Shown: in pieces, positions 36,840-47,200 of the stretch
Numbering within the stretch: position 1 is the stretch's first letter
Layout of the letters: each line of letters begins with the position of its first letter
Source: Cymbidium sinense
Taxonomy: Eukaryota > Streptophyta > Magnoliopsida > Asparagales > Orchidaceae
DNA: 64,000 nt
Assembly: GCA_021442155.1 (NCBI GenBank)
Contig: CM038223.1
Location: 35,128,983-35,192,982 of the forward strand
Direction of reading: 5' to 3'
Position numbers and translations under genes: made by a program
Notes under the pieces: generated by a model
What the model was told of the DNA's origin: nothing
The model's input: only the letters and a program-made list of their open reading frames with translations
The model's database searches: none

Positions 36840-38640
36840 CAAAAGTGGGTTGGGCCAAATTTCATGTCATTTGGAGTTCATTTAGTTAGGTTTAGCTCAA
36901 TTTGACCCATTTGGGTCAAATCGGGTTAGGTTAAATAATTGGTCAAATTGGGTCAAGTAATATGAATAATTAGTGTGTATTTGTGTCATTGGTTTGGTTC
37001 AATTTAGTTTAGTTTAATTTTGGTTCATTTGAGTTTCTTTGGGTCAAATGGGTCAAATGGGTCAAGTTAACTAATTTGACCTAATTGGCCAAATTGGCTT
37101 GGGTCATGGCTTGGTTTGGATTTGGTTGATCATTTGGAGTATGTTGTAGGCTTTGGTTGAGTTTAATTTGGATTTTATTGGGTTTTATGTTGGTTTGACC
37201 CTTTAGGTCAAGTTGGGTTCAATATGTCATTTAGGTCTAGTGAGTTAATTAGGCTCAATTGAGGCTTTGATCAAGTTAAACAATCAATTTGGAATGAACT
37301 TGAGCCATTAGATGCAATCAATTTAATTTAGATTTTAATTTGACCCATTTTGGCCATTTAGGTCAATTTGGATCAACTTGGGTCAAGATGGATAATTGAG
37401 ATTATTTTGGCTCAATTGAAGGTCAAGTCATGTTCAAATATTGATTTTGGGTTGGTATGAATCATTGGTTTCAAGAGATTTAACTTAGGTTACAATTTGG
37501 CTTGTTTAAGTTCATATGGGTTAAGGGGTTGACTTGGTCAAAGGATTATGTTAACTTGGTTTGACTCAATTTATGATAATTGATCAGCCTATGATGATCA
37601 ACAATCATGTCATGAAGTTTGGATTGGCTTAATTCACTTTGGTTTGGATTGAATTGGATTTTTATTCATATATGTCAAATTAGTCACTTTGAGTCAAGTG
37701 AGCCAATTGGGTTTAGTTGGCTTTATTTTGGTTTGAGTTTGATTTAGTTGAGTTTATATATGGATTTGAGATTGATATATAAATTCAATTGCAATTAGTT
37801 TGAGTTCAAATAGGATTTGATCCATTTGAATATTTCAAGTCAAATGGGTTAAGTTGGGTTAGACTTGGGTTGATTTTAATTTGGCTTAATAATTGTATAT
37901 TTCATTTATATTTGAAATAGTGATTGAAGGAATAATTGACTTACAAGAAAATCACTTGGTTTTAGTTTAAATTTGAATGGAATTTGGTTAAGCCCTTGGA
38001 ATTGGCTTAAAGGGTTTGGATTTGGATTTAGTTTTGGTCATTTAACTATATATTTGATTTATATTTAGAAGGATGATTAAAGATATAAATTGATTATTAA
38101 AAAATTATTAAATTTGAATTGATTTGGGTTAAGATTTGGCTAAGCTCATAAAGGTTGATTCATATGGCTTAGGAAGGGTTTTGATTTAATTTAATTTTAT
38201 TTAATTTGGTTTTGATTATTTGAATATAGATTTGATTTATATTTGAGATGTTGATTGGAGATATAAATTGATTATGAGACAATCAATTGCTTTTGAATTA
38301 GTTTGAGTGGGATTTTGGCTAAGTTTATGAAATTAATTCAAAGGACTTAAGAAGGATTTGGGTTTGATTTCAGATTTTAGCAAATTGGGTTTGGAATTGA
38401 ATTTGATTGTTAGTTTGATAGAGTGATTTAAGGGTTGAATTGATATTTTAGAAAATCAATTGAGTTTGGATTGATTTGAATTTGGCTAAGGCTAAGTCCA
38501 TAAGATAAAATCATAGGGCTTAGGCTGATTTGATTTGATTTGTAATTGGTTATAAATTTCAATCATTTGATTTGGATTTGAATTTGGTATTTGAATTTGA
38601 GGTTTAGTTTTGAGAGGGTGAACATGGATTGTGTTTAGGC
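36840..38640. repeat. G-rich, C-poor degenerate repeat tract in 5' LTR
   Basis: Counterpart of 15860-17700: TTGGGTCAA/TTTGGTTCA-type words with C rare on the + strand. In element sense it forms the start of U3. Confidence 0.7.
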
Positions 38641-38836
38641 TATAAGGTAGGTGGATTTTCCTAAGTCTTTAAGGCATAGCCTAACCCTATGATTAACCCT
38701 TATAACTCTCTAGGCTTGGGTTAAGTGCTCACCTAAATTCTAGAAGTGTCTTATGACAAAGGATGTCTTAGTTTCTAGAAGGCTCCTAAGTCTAAGAAGA
38801 GGGGATGAGAACTCACTCCAAAAGTGAGGTCAACAG

Positions 38837-38841
38837 AGGCA
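38837..38841. repeat. Right target-site duplication GAGGC
   Basis: Five bases directly right of the 5' LTR; matches GAGGA at the left flank in four positions. Confidence 0.7.
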
Positions 38842-39256
38842 TTAGCCTAAAGGTGAGGAGGTGAGCTATTAGTGTTTGCAACAACTGTGCGAATCATATT
38901 AGCAATTTTGTGGCTAGAGTTTTAATCTGCTTAAATAATAAGTGAATGAGGAATTGAAAGGAACACTAGATAGTGAATGTGATTTGCTGTATTCAACACT
39001 AGGAACTAGAGTTTTATGTGGCAGCTTCTATGTAGGAAGGAGAAGCAGGAAGATGAGAGATTGCTTGATGAAGGCTACAAAGAGTCTTGATCTGAGCTTT
39101 GAGAGGAATAATTGGTGAGAGGGAGCTCAGTTGAGTGGGGGAGAGCAGTTTGAAGGCACCAATATGCTTGCTCTATAGCTCATTGGGATGAGAAGGTCGA
39201 AAATAAGGCTAGCATGCAAGAGGAAGGTTCTTGAGTTCTGACAAAATTCTTGGATC

Positions 39257-39258
<2 letters not shown>

Positions 39259-39290
<32 letters not shown>
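39259..39290. repeat. (GA)n microsatellite
   Basis: Sixteen uninterrupted GA units. Confidence 0.95.
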
Positions 39291-39296
<6 letters not shown>

Positions 39297-39384
39297 AGAA
39301 GAGATTCTGACGAGAAGAGAATGGAGGTGAGAATTAGGTTTGAGTGGAAAAGCTAATTACAACTGAGTTTATTAGGAGAGATTT

Positions 39385-39568
39385 ACTTGGATGATGATGA
39401 TGATAATTGGTTAGGTTTGTCATCAGTAAGCGAGGTTAGGGTTGATGCTTGACAATAAAAGTTTCGTTTACTAGAAGTGTGGGTGGGATAAATGAATAAC
39501 AATGAGAGGCTAAAGTGGTGAGGAGGAATGGAGATGGAACTGTTGCTTAGGAATTGAAAATCAATCAA
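39385..39568 (-). CDS. Possible first exon of an unknown gene, maybe organelle-targeted
   Basis: A short frame on the minus strand starts MIDFQFLSNSSISIPPHHFS, is Ser-rich and basic with few acidic residues, and ends in a Ser run followed by Lys. The frame meets a stop exactly where the DNA reads CCAAGTAAAT, which could be a splice donor (AA|GTAAAT). A CT-repeat (GA on the + strand, 39579-39601) sits just before the ATG, a common feature of plant 5' leaders. The composition fits a chloroplast transit peptide. No downstream exon was found before the giant element at 38836, nor obviously left of 10016. It may be a relic, a gene split by the insertion, or a chance frame. Confidence 0.2.
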
Positions 39569-39578
39569 TTTTATAGGT

Positions 39579-39601
39579 GAGAGAGAGAGAGAGAGAGAGA
39601 G
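39579..39601. repeat. (GA)n microsatellite
   Basis: About eleven GA units, directly upstream of the candidate minus-strand start codon at 39568. Confidence 0.9.
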
Positions 39602-40079
39602 GTATTTTGCCTATAGCCAAAAACCTGAGATGCTTTTTAGGAGAGATGGTTTAGTATTAGGTCATTTAAAATTGTTTGGTTCTACAACAGAGAAAGAAAG
39701 GGTAGTGGAATCATGGGTATAGGAAAATGTGGGAGGATTTGAGAGAGAGATTACTTAATTTCAATTAATTTTAAAATTATTTTTTTATTATAGATATTGA
39801 TTAATCTCATTAGACATTATTATTTTCTATTAGATATGATATTCATTTTTATTTGCAATCCCCATAGTCTACCTTAATTGTAAGTAAATCATGCATCCAC
39901 ATTTGTGCATAGAATCCAACAATTTATGTGTCGACTTTGACCAAATTGGATGTTCCAAATTTATCGATCTTGTTCATTTTGTAAACATACATCATCTGAT
40001 TGATTTCAATGGCGATTGAAGTGACTTCAGCCCGATTCACACGACACTTGTTTGTAGCCAATCATTGTCATCTTATTTA

Positions 40080-40740
40080 ATCAGATTAATTGCGCGAATG
40101 GACTTAGTGAGTGCTCATGAGTGACAAAGGATCAACATAGAAGCATCTAGATATGAAGAGCAGTGTTTAACAAGTTATTCATTTGTTCAGAAAGACTCGC
40201 CCTAAGTGGGAGAACACAAGGAAATATCACTCTTATCTAGCAACTAGCATCAAGCGACTCACCCTGCATACAAAGACTCACCCACAAGCAAAGGATTGTA
40301 CATCCAAGCATTCACATTAGCCAACTTGCCCCTTCAACACAATGGATTGCACTCGATAAATCGCCACTTAGTATACATCACTTGCTAATCTCCAGTTTAT
40401 TGGCGAGTTTCTTATGTAATTAACCTAATTGATGTGTACTTTCTTTATATAGCCACTCTTAACCCTATAAAAGGGGAATTCTCAAGGGGAAAGATATTCT
40501 TTTTTTCCATCTTTTCCCCCCTTCTTAGCTTTCTTATAGTTCCAAGGGACGAAAGAAAATCTCTTGTACTCAAACCTCTTGCTTGTACTTACATTCTCAG
40601 AGATACTAGATTTTCTTATAGTTGCTGCACTTTTTTGTTCTATATATTATTTCCTTTGTCCCATTGAATTAGCCTTGCTTCCTATGTGCCTAAAAAGATT
40701 CGTAATCATTCCACGTACAAATTGGAATTTAATATTACTA
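40080..40740 (+). promoter_or_regulatory. Possible decayed solo LTR or pol II promoter with TATA box
   Basis: TATAAAA at 40466-40472 is followed by GGGGAATTCTC and a pyrimidine-rich stretch, then CTTGTACTCAAA and CTTGCTTGTACTT. This arrangement is common around the transcription start and U5 of plant LTRs. Upstream sequence repeats GACTCACCC-like words (40245-40300). No second copy or TG..CA boundary was found. The open frame at 40434-40667 here is not convincing. Confidence 0.3.
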
Positions 40741-40981
40741 AAATATTTATTTTAAGTATGAGTTAATAAAAATAGAATTCAAATTATTTTAAATAAATTT
40801 TGAATTTCTTAATTTAAATGCTTATGTCAAGATATGTGCTTTATCTAATAATTCTAATGATGTTTCACTTATTAATTAAACATAAATTGTTATTATAATA
40901 ATTGCATATATATTATGAATATGATTTAATATTTTAATTATCAAATATATATTTTTTATGAATAAAATTTAATGTATATTT

Positions 40982-40983
<2 letters not shown>

Positions 40984-41019
<36 letters not shown>
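40984..41019. repeat. (AT)n microsatellite
   Basis: About eighteen AT units, 260 bp upstream of the CNOT1 start codon. Confidence 0.95.
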
Positions 41020-41021
<2 letters not shown>

Positions 41022-41160
41022 TAAAATAAAATAAAACAAATATAAATTATTTTATTAAATTAATTACGTTTTATTTCAAAGAAAAAATCGGACGAAAAAA
41101 AACAGCGTCCAGCCCGTTACTCTTATTGATCTAACCATTGCAACTCCCGATAAAATACAG

Positions 41161-41278
41161 CACGATACCCTTCGACGATCTGCTCTCCTCTCCTCTCCGA
41201 TCGAGCGAAAACCCTACACACTTTCTCGCTCTGTTCCATACAAGACTCCTAACCTAGAAATTCCCCGGGAATATCACT
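41161..41278 (+). promoter_or_regulatory. CNOT1 5' leader with pyrimidine patch and telo-box
   Basis: GC content rises just before the start codon. A CTCTCC-type pyrimidine patch is at 41181-41198 and an AAACCCTA motif at 41208-41215. Pyrimidine patches and telo-box-like AAACCCTA are typical of the promoter and 5' UTR of broadly expressed plant genes. No convincing TATA box was seen, only the AT microsatellite further up. The exact transcription start is unknown. Confidence 0.55.
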
Positions 41279-44200
41279 ATGCTTCCGTTTTCTTCCACTC
41301 TATCGAGTCAGATACGTTTCCTCCTGCAGGGTGCGAGCTTTCCGACTTTTGAGTCGGTTTTTCGCGAGCTTTGCCAGGTACGAAAGCATGATTATTTTTT
41401 TCTTTGCATGATTTTATCGAGATTTCTCTGTTTCGCAGTTAATTTTTTTTTGGGTTACGGCCTCACAAACCCTAGCCCCTTTGCCGATGTTTGTGCAGCA
41501 ATAGGAAATTGATCCGTATTGCGGGAATCGTATTTTATGTTAGTAGAATACGTTTTCTTTTTCTGAACTTGGACTTTTCATTTGGTGACATAAACTGATT
41601 CTAGTGTGTCCCTCTTCCTTACTGCAGTGGAAGAGGATGCGTGAGTTCTTCTCAGGTGGGAAAGAATGCCATGAACGCCATTTTTTTATTGTTTTATCGT
41701 GTGTTATGAGTATCTTATAGCCTTCGGTGTAAAGCACTCTTAATGGGAATATGAAAATGCATTTAAATATTATAGGCATATCCTTCCCTTTGATGATTGA
41801 TAGGACCTCATTCAAATGCTTAGACATAACAAAATGCAGTGAAGTGGAAGGGTGCAATTCGTGCATTTTTGTAGTCCTTGTTAAATGAAATTTACATCTT
41901 TATTCCATCCTAAATGAATGTTATGCATGATGCATGTTACTCTTTGATTTGGGATGCACATTTCCAAATCATGTTTATATGTGGAAGGATCCAAATATTT
42001 TTAGGAATTATTGTAATGATATTACTAGCATAATGTTTGATGATATCTTCTTTTGGGTGTCAAGTGATAAGGGCAGGTAAATAGTTGTTGTGAGATGAGA
42101 AAGTGAAGAATAAACTCTTATCAAATCATTATGAAAAATTGATTGTGGCAGTGAAATTGTGATTAATTTGATAACCATTGCCATTGAATACCTAAATATT
42201 CCATGAAGAGCTATTCATGTAATATGTGGATTAAGACAAATCAATCAGTCATGTGTTGAATGAAGACATGTTAGGAGTGGATCTTGGCCATAGTAGAATG
42301 ATGAAAGCCATTATTAAATATGTAGGAAATAGAGTAGTGGAGAGAAAGGATACAACCATGAACTATTGACAAAGTTATGCAAATTATGATAAAAAAGAGA
42401 AATGTATTTTTCATTCATGATTAAATTTTTATGAGAAAATCAATAAAGTTCTCCTAATAAAGACCCAACTAGCCTTAAGAAATGCCCAATGCATTTTACA
42501 TCACCCAAGCTATTTTCTAATAAATGCCACCATATAGTTGTAGTCATTTCATGGTAATTACATGAATAAAATAGTTGTTTAAAATCCTTTATAGGTCTTG
42601 CCATATACTTCTTGCATTTGAATTTTAAAGTGCTAATTTCATAGGGCCAGTTGCCCAGCCATTCCTTCTGACATTTGAATTTTAAATTTCTTCTATTAAT
42701 TTGCCTTTTATATAACATGTTCTTAATTTAAACTAAGTGGTTGAAATTCATATACATGGAGTCCCAAATTGGATTTTTCATTAATGCTTATTTTTTTATA
42801 AGTCTTCCTTAGTTTAGGTCATGATTATTTCGACAAGTTTTATGCTGGCTGTCGACTACCTAACGCAACCCTCCACTTTTCACATCTGGACTTGGGACCG
42901 GCAATGATAGTGTTAAGAACTTAGTAGATGCATTAGATTTGCCTTATGTTAAGAAAGGTAGAGGTAGACCTAAAAAGACTTGGTTAAGATGTATAAAAAA
43001 TGATCTTAGTATACTTGATTTAAATGAGAATTTGACACATAATAGGACACAATGGAGACAAAGGATTCATGTAGCCGACTCCACCTAGTGGGATTAAGGC
43101 TTGTTGTTGTTCCTTAGTTTAGGTCATGGTTTTCCTTCTTTTGAATTTTATACTTCCTTTTTCTTCATGAGGTGCCACAAATTGAGTGAAGGGGAGATAA
43201 TGATGCTTGTTTGAAAATTTCAAGACTTCTTTGGATTTAAGGCTCCATTTGTGTAACCACTCCATAATTTAAGCTATGTTCTCTTTTAGGATTTAAACTT
43301 TCATTTTTTTTGAGGTTGCATAAATTTAGGAAAAGGAGAGAAAATGATTGTTGGATGAAATAACCATGCATGAATGGGAGTGCCACTTGGTTGGAAGGAG
43401 AGATAAAATGATGAATTTTTTGGAATTCCTCTTGTAAGGCTTAACCATGCTTGGGTTTTCACTAACAACAACAACAACAATAACAACAACAACAAGGCTT
43501 AATCCCACTACGTCAGGTTGGCTACATGAATCCTTTTTCTCCAATGTGTTCTATTGGTGTCATATTCTCATTTAATTTTAATAAAATAAGGTCATTTTTT
43601 ATCAAGTCTTTTTAGGTCTACCTCTAATTGGTTTTTTTTCACTAAATGCGAAATTTTGATGGAGATAATGAAAATGCTCCTTGATCATACACAGAACCTT
43701 TTGGGGACAATTTAAAACCTTTTGTGTTGTTAAGCTCATAAAATAATGACATGTAGTCAGCATTTTTTTTCTTTGTAGATATGCTTTCCCAAAACTTGCA
43801 TCTTTGTTATGTATTATCAAGTATTCAATTTACTTTTTTAGAAACTAACATTTAATTTTGTCTTTTAAGTTGACTATAAGGTGATTTGCAAGTTTGCTGG
43901 TCTTCAGGTGATATGCACAAGACAAATTATTAACATAATCACGTTTATTCAATCCTTAACATGCCTGCCCTTTGCATACTCATTGCATTGAACCTTGATG
44001 CACTGATGCTATTCTGATGCCACTTTTTTATGTTGCATGGTTTTTTTATTTTCCACAAATTTGTAGGTTCAGGTAAGTTTTTCTGATTAGCTTTATTTGT
44101 TCATCATGGATTGTGATGGTGTCTTATTAAATAATTTGCTGGAAGTTTATATTTCCATTCTTATCTATTTTGCAAGTACAATTAAGATTAATTGAAGTCA

Positions 44201-47200
44201 ATATTGTACTTGCCACTGCTTAATTTTAAAATTTTTTTTTTAATTTAAAATTTTTTTTTTTTTTTGAACAAGAGGGAAGTGGGGGATACAAAACTCTTTG
44301 AATGCTTTGTGACAATCTCAACAATGTTACACGATAAGGGATACATCTAAGTGCTTGAGAAATGTAATTAATTTTTCTATGACTGGATAGTATTAGAACA
44401 TTTCATTCAAGATTTAGAACTAGACTAACCATAATACTCTTTGGTGTACCACATTGGTGCTATCCAGCTAAAAAGCTCGCCTCATTGAAGCAGATTTGTT
44501 TGTTGACAAATGTGGTAGCTTGTATTATTCATAACAATGGCAAGCTGTTCGTGTCTTCGCATGTTTTTCATCTTGTGACAATGACCTCGTGGGATGTTAA
44601 AAAGTGCAAAATATTACTCTATTTTATACATCTGTATTTTATTTTCTTAGGTACTTTGTAGCACAGCCAACAGTCTTAGACTTGTAAACATTGTGCAATG
44701 GTGTTGGTAGTAAACTTTTTAAGTGGCCAAGATTGATTAGAATTGGCATGAAAAAATAGAAGACATGATTTTTAGTAAAGACAGAAATGACAAGAAAAGA
44801 TTTAACCATGCAAATGAATCTATTTTATTACACGGATAAGCCAAAAAAGGATGATAGCACATGGACTCAGCTTTAGATATTCTAGGCTTGTTTGCTATTG
44901 TAATGATTTGAGGAGCTGTATTCGGGGTTCTCCAACTTTCATCCATGTTTGTATTGTGACCTTGCCTTTGTGACTGTTAAATGTAATGGTGGTGGAAAAT
45001 ATGAGTCTATTTTGTCTCTATAACTAATTTTATTTTTAAATAGGAATCTTAATGGTTTCTGTGATTTGTTTCATTTTTTTCATTTTATTTTTCACAATAT
45101 CAGCGTACCGAACTGATTTTTTTATTGAATTTCTTGCTAACATGTCCTGCACATGCCTTGTTTTTTTCCAGTATGAAGATTATGGATGTGAAGGAAGCAT
45201 TTTATTGCTACAAAGTTGCTTAGAACTACTGAATTACAGTGGTGGCAACCCTATTTTGCAGCCACAACTGGATCTTGTGTCTGCTATTTTTAAGCATCTA
45301 TTGCATAGGCCAAATTTTAGTACAATTTTTTGTGAGTCATTGCGAGTGACATCAAGGAGCGAAGGATTCTTGGAAGATCTTTCAAACACATTGAAACTTT
45401 CAAATGCAGAGAAAGTTGGTGTTGGTCTAGCATTATCAGAATCAGATAATATGGACTTGAAAGTCATAGGTAAGAATACTTAATTTGCTGTAATGAGTTG
45501 CTGTTTGACTATTCATTGTAATAGATGGTGAATTTCATTTTTGCTGGAGTAAGTTAGCAGTTTTTTCAAATAGATTGATATTTTGAGAATCTTTTTCGTA
45601 GATCTGTTTTTCTTTTGTTTAGTTGTCTATGAAGTAAATAATATGAAAACTATTTGTTTGTGTTTGTCTAGATGTTTAGTAAATGCAATGCATTTTAGTT
45701 AAAACTGAACTAAAGAAATAAAAAGCTTAGAATTATTTGTTCATTTCTTTAAGTTCTGAGTTGATCAATTAGATATACCAATCTATAAATTACATTTTGA
45801 GTAATTGGAAATAAACCTAAGCTTAGGTTTGCAAAAATGTCGATTGTTGAGTAAGCGTTGACAATGATAGGCACCGATTGTGGCAGTTATCGACCACATT
45901 TTACCGGAAGCAAAGATGAGGGCAAGGTGAATGTTGACAAGGATCGACATTGATGGCTTAACTTCATTTCTTCTCCCCCCTATGCTACTGTCCATTCCCC
46001 TCTCTTATACTCTTCTAAGCTAATCATTAATTGTATGTGTTAAAACTGTTACCCTCTTTATGTTCTTTATGCTAATCTTAATCATAATATTAGAAGACAG
46101 TGGACATGTGTTCAATTTTCCGAATACTCTTCCTTTTCTGCCCTCTATGGAAAATTGTTTCCATGAGTTTTACTGTCATAAACAGGTCGGGTTGATTCAC
46201 TTCCGGCACAAAGCTGGAAGGGGAGGGTGTGACAAGGACTTTTCTTTCTTTGTTAGTAGTAGTTATGCTAAATGTAATTTAGTTTCATTTGCAGATTCTC
46301 TCTGTTAAATGATCTTAGTATACTTGAATTAAATGAGAATTTGAAACATAATAGGACACAATGGATGGCGATTCAGGATTCACCACCCCTAGTGGGATTA
46401 AGGCTTGTTGTTGTTGCAGATTCTCTCTGTTAATACTTATTATTCATTTGTTGATTATTTCAGGCCAAAATTTTTGCATTGTTCAGATTGAAGAACTTTG
46501 TTCAAGTACTACCTCTTCCGACTATAACAAGCAAATTCAGGATATCTTCATGTTTCTCTACTGGTCGGAGGGCCTTTCAAAGCATGCTGATTCTTTTACA
46601 AAAATCTTGTCATTGATACCTACAAAAGATAGGTCTCTTTTGGTAGGAGCCTCAGCTCGTACAGATGATGTATGTGAAGCCAATATGCTGAGGTACTTCA
46701 ACTGCAATACTTTGATATTTATGCCCTTTTCAATATTGATCTAAACTTACTTTGAGGCTGGTTCTCACATTGTGCAGGCAGTTAGATGTATTCTTTGAAT
46801 GTTCTGATAGTGATTTCGACGCAGTTTTAGCTGAGATGGAAAAGGAAATGAGCATGGCTGATATGATGAGGGAACTTGGCTATGGATGCACTTCCAACAT
46901 CTCACATTGCAAAGATGTGCTTTCTTGTTTTCTACCTCTAAATGAGCTGACACTTGCCAGGTTGATAAGTACAATTATTTCTACCAGAACAGGTCTGGAA
47001 GATGCTCAGGACATACATTATACATTCTGCTCGGTTGTTGGCAGCAGCATGGCATGTGAATCATCTTCCTTCAACTCTTGGAATGTTGATGTTCTTGTGG
47101 ATTCAATTAGGCAACTGGTGAGTCCATTATACTGAAATTGTTATTTGGGTAGTTATGATCATGCCAAGAAGTGTAAACTTATGTTGGTCGAATCCCAGGC

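Larger units (their letters stand above)
10017..38836 (-). mobile_element. Giant Tat-lineage Ty3/gypsy LTR retrotransposon, 28.8 kb
   Basis: A complete but inactive LTR retrotransposon on the minus strand. The two long direct repeats (10017-17887 and 30941-38836) both run from TGTGGTGTTT to GTCAACA on the + strand, so in element sense each LTR is TGTTGACCTC...CCACA. The flanks are GAGGA and GAGGC. A tRNA primer site lies 8 nt inside the right LTR, and gag, PRO, RT, RNase H, a second RNase H and INT follow on the minus strand in Ty3/gypsy order. The second RNase H and an extra ORF zone before gag point to the Tat/Ogre/Retand group. LTRs (15.8 kb together) outweigh the 13.05-kb internal part. 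All coding frames are broken. By eye, sampled LTR stretches differ at roughly one base in seven to ten, so the insertion is old. Confidence 0.92.
30941..38836 (-). repeat. 5' LTR of the giant element (7,896 bp)
   Basis: The right copy of the long terminal repeat and, in element sense, the promoter-bearing 5' LTR. It runs TGTGGTGTTTATTT at 30941 to GAGGTCAACA at 38836. It keeps the landmarks of the other LTR: perfect inverted repeat (31194-31215), three-unit tandem array (33612-34220), TTAATTAA block, GC-richer block with hairpin (36051-36075) and G-rich tract (36840-38640). Transcription from it would run leftward, away from CNOT1. No TATA box could be assigned with confidence. An open frame at 36294-36662 on the minus strand (122 codons) has stops in the other LTR and is probably chance. 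Confidence 0.92.
38842..41160. other. Intergenic region between giant element and CNOT1
   Basis: AT-rich spacer with no confirmed gene. It holds two GA microsatellites (39259-39290, 39579-39601), a possible minus-strand first exon (39385-39568), an LTR- or promoter-like block (about 40080-40740) and an AT microsatellite (40984-41019), each listed separately. Confidence 0.6.

Noticed and set aside
40434..40667. 77-codon plus-strand frame after the TATA-like motif
   Set aside because: Low-complexity Phe/Ser/Leu-rich translation of a pyrimidine-rich stretch; no similarity recognised.
45052..45171. Start of an alternative CNOT1 exon (open frame from 45052)
   Set aside because: The sequence before 45172 is hydrophobic intron-like reading without similarity to NOT1, and a clean TTTTCCAG acceptor sits at 45171.
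47145..47198. Extension of CNOT1 exon 5 upstream to 47145
   Set aside because: The frame is open but the residues do not match NOT1, and AATCCCAG gives a good acceptor at 47198 with correct phase.
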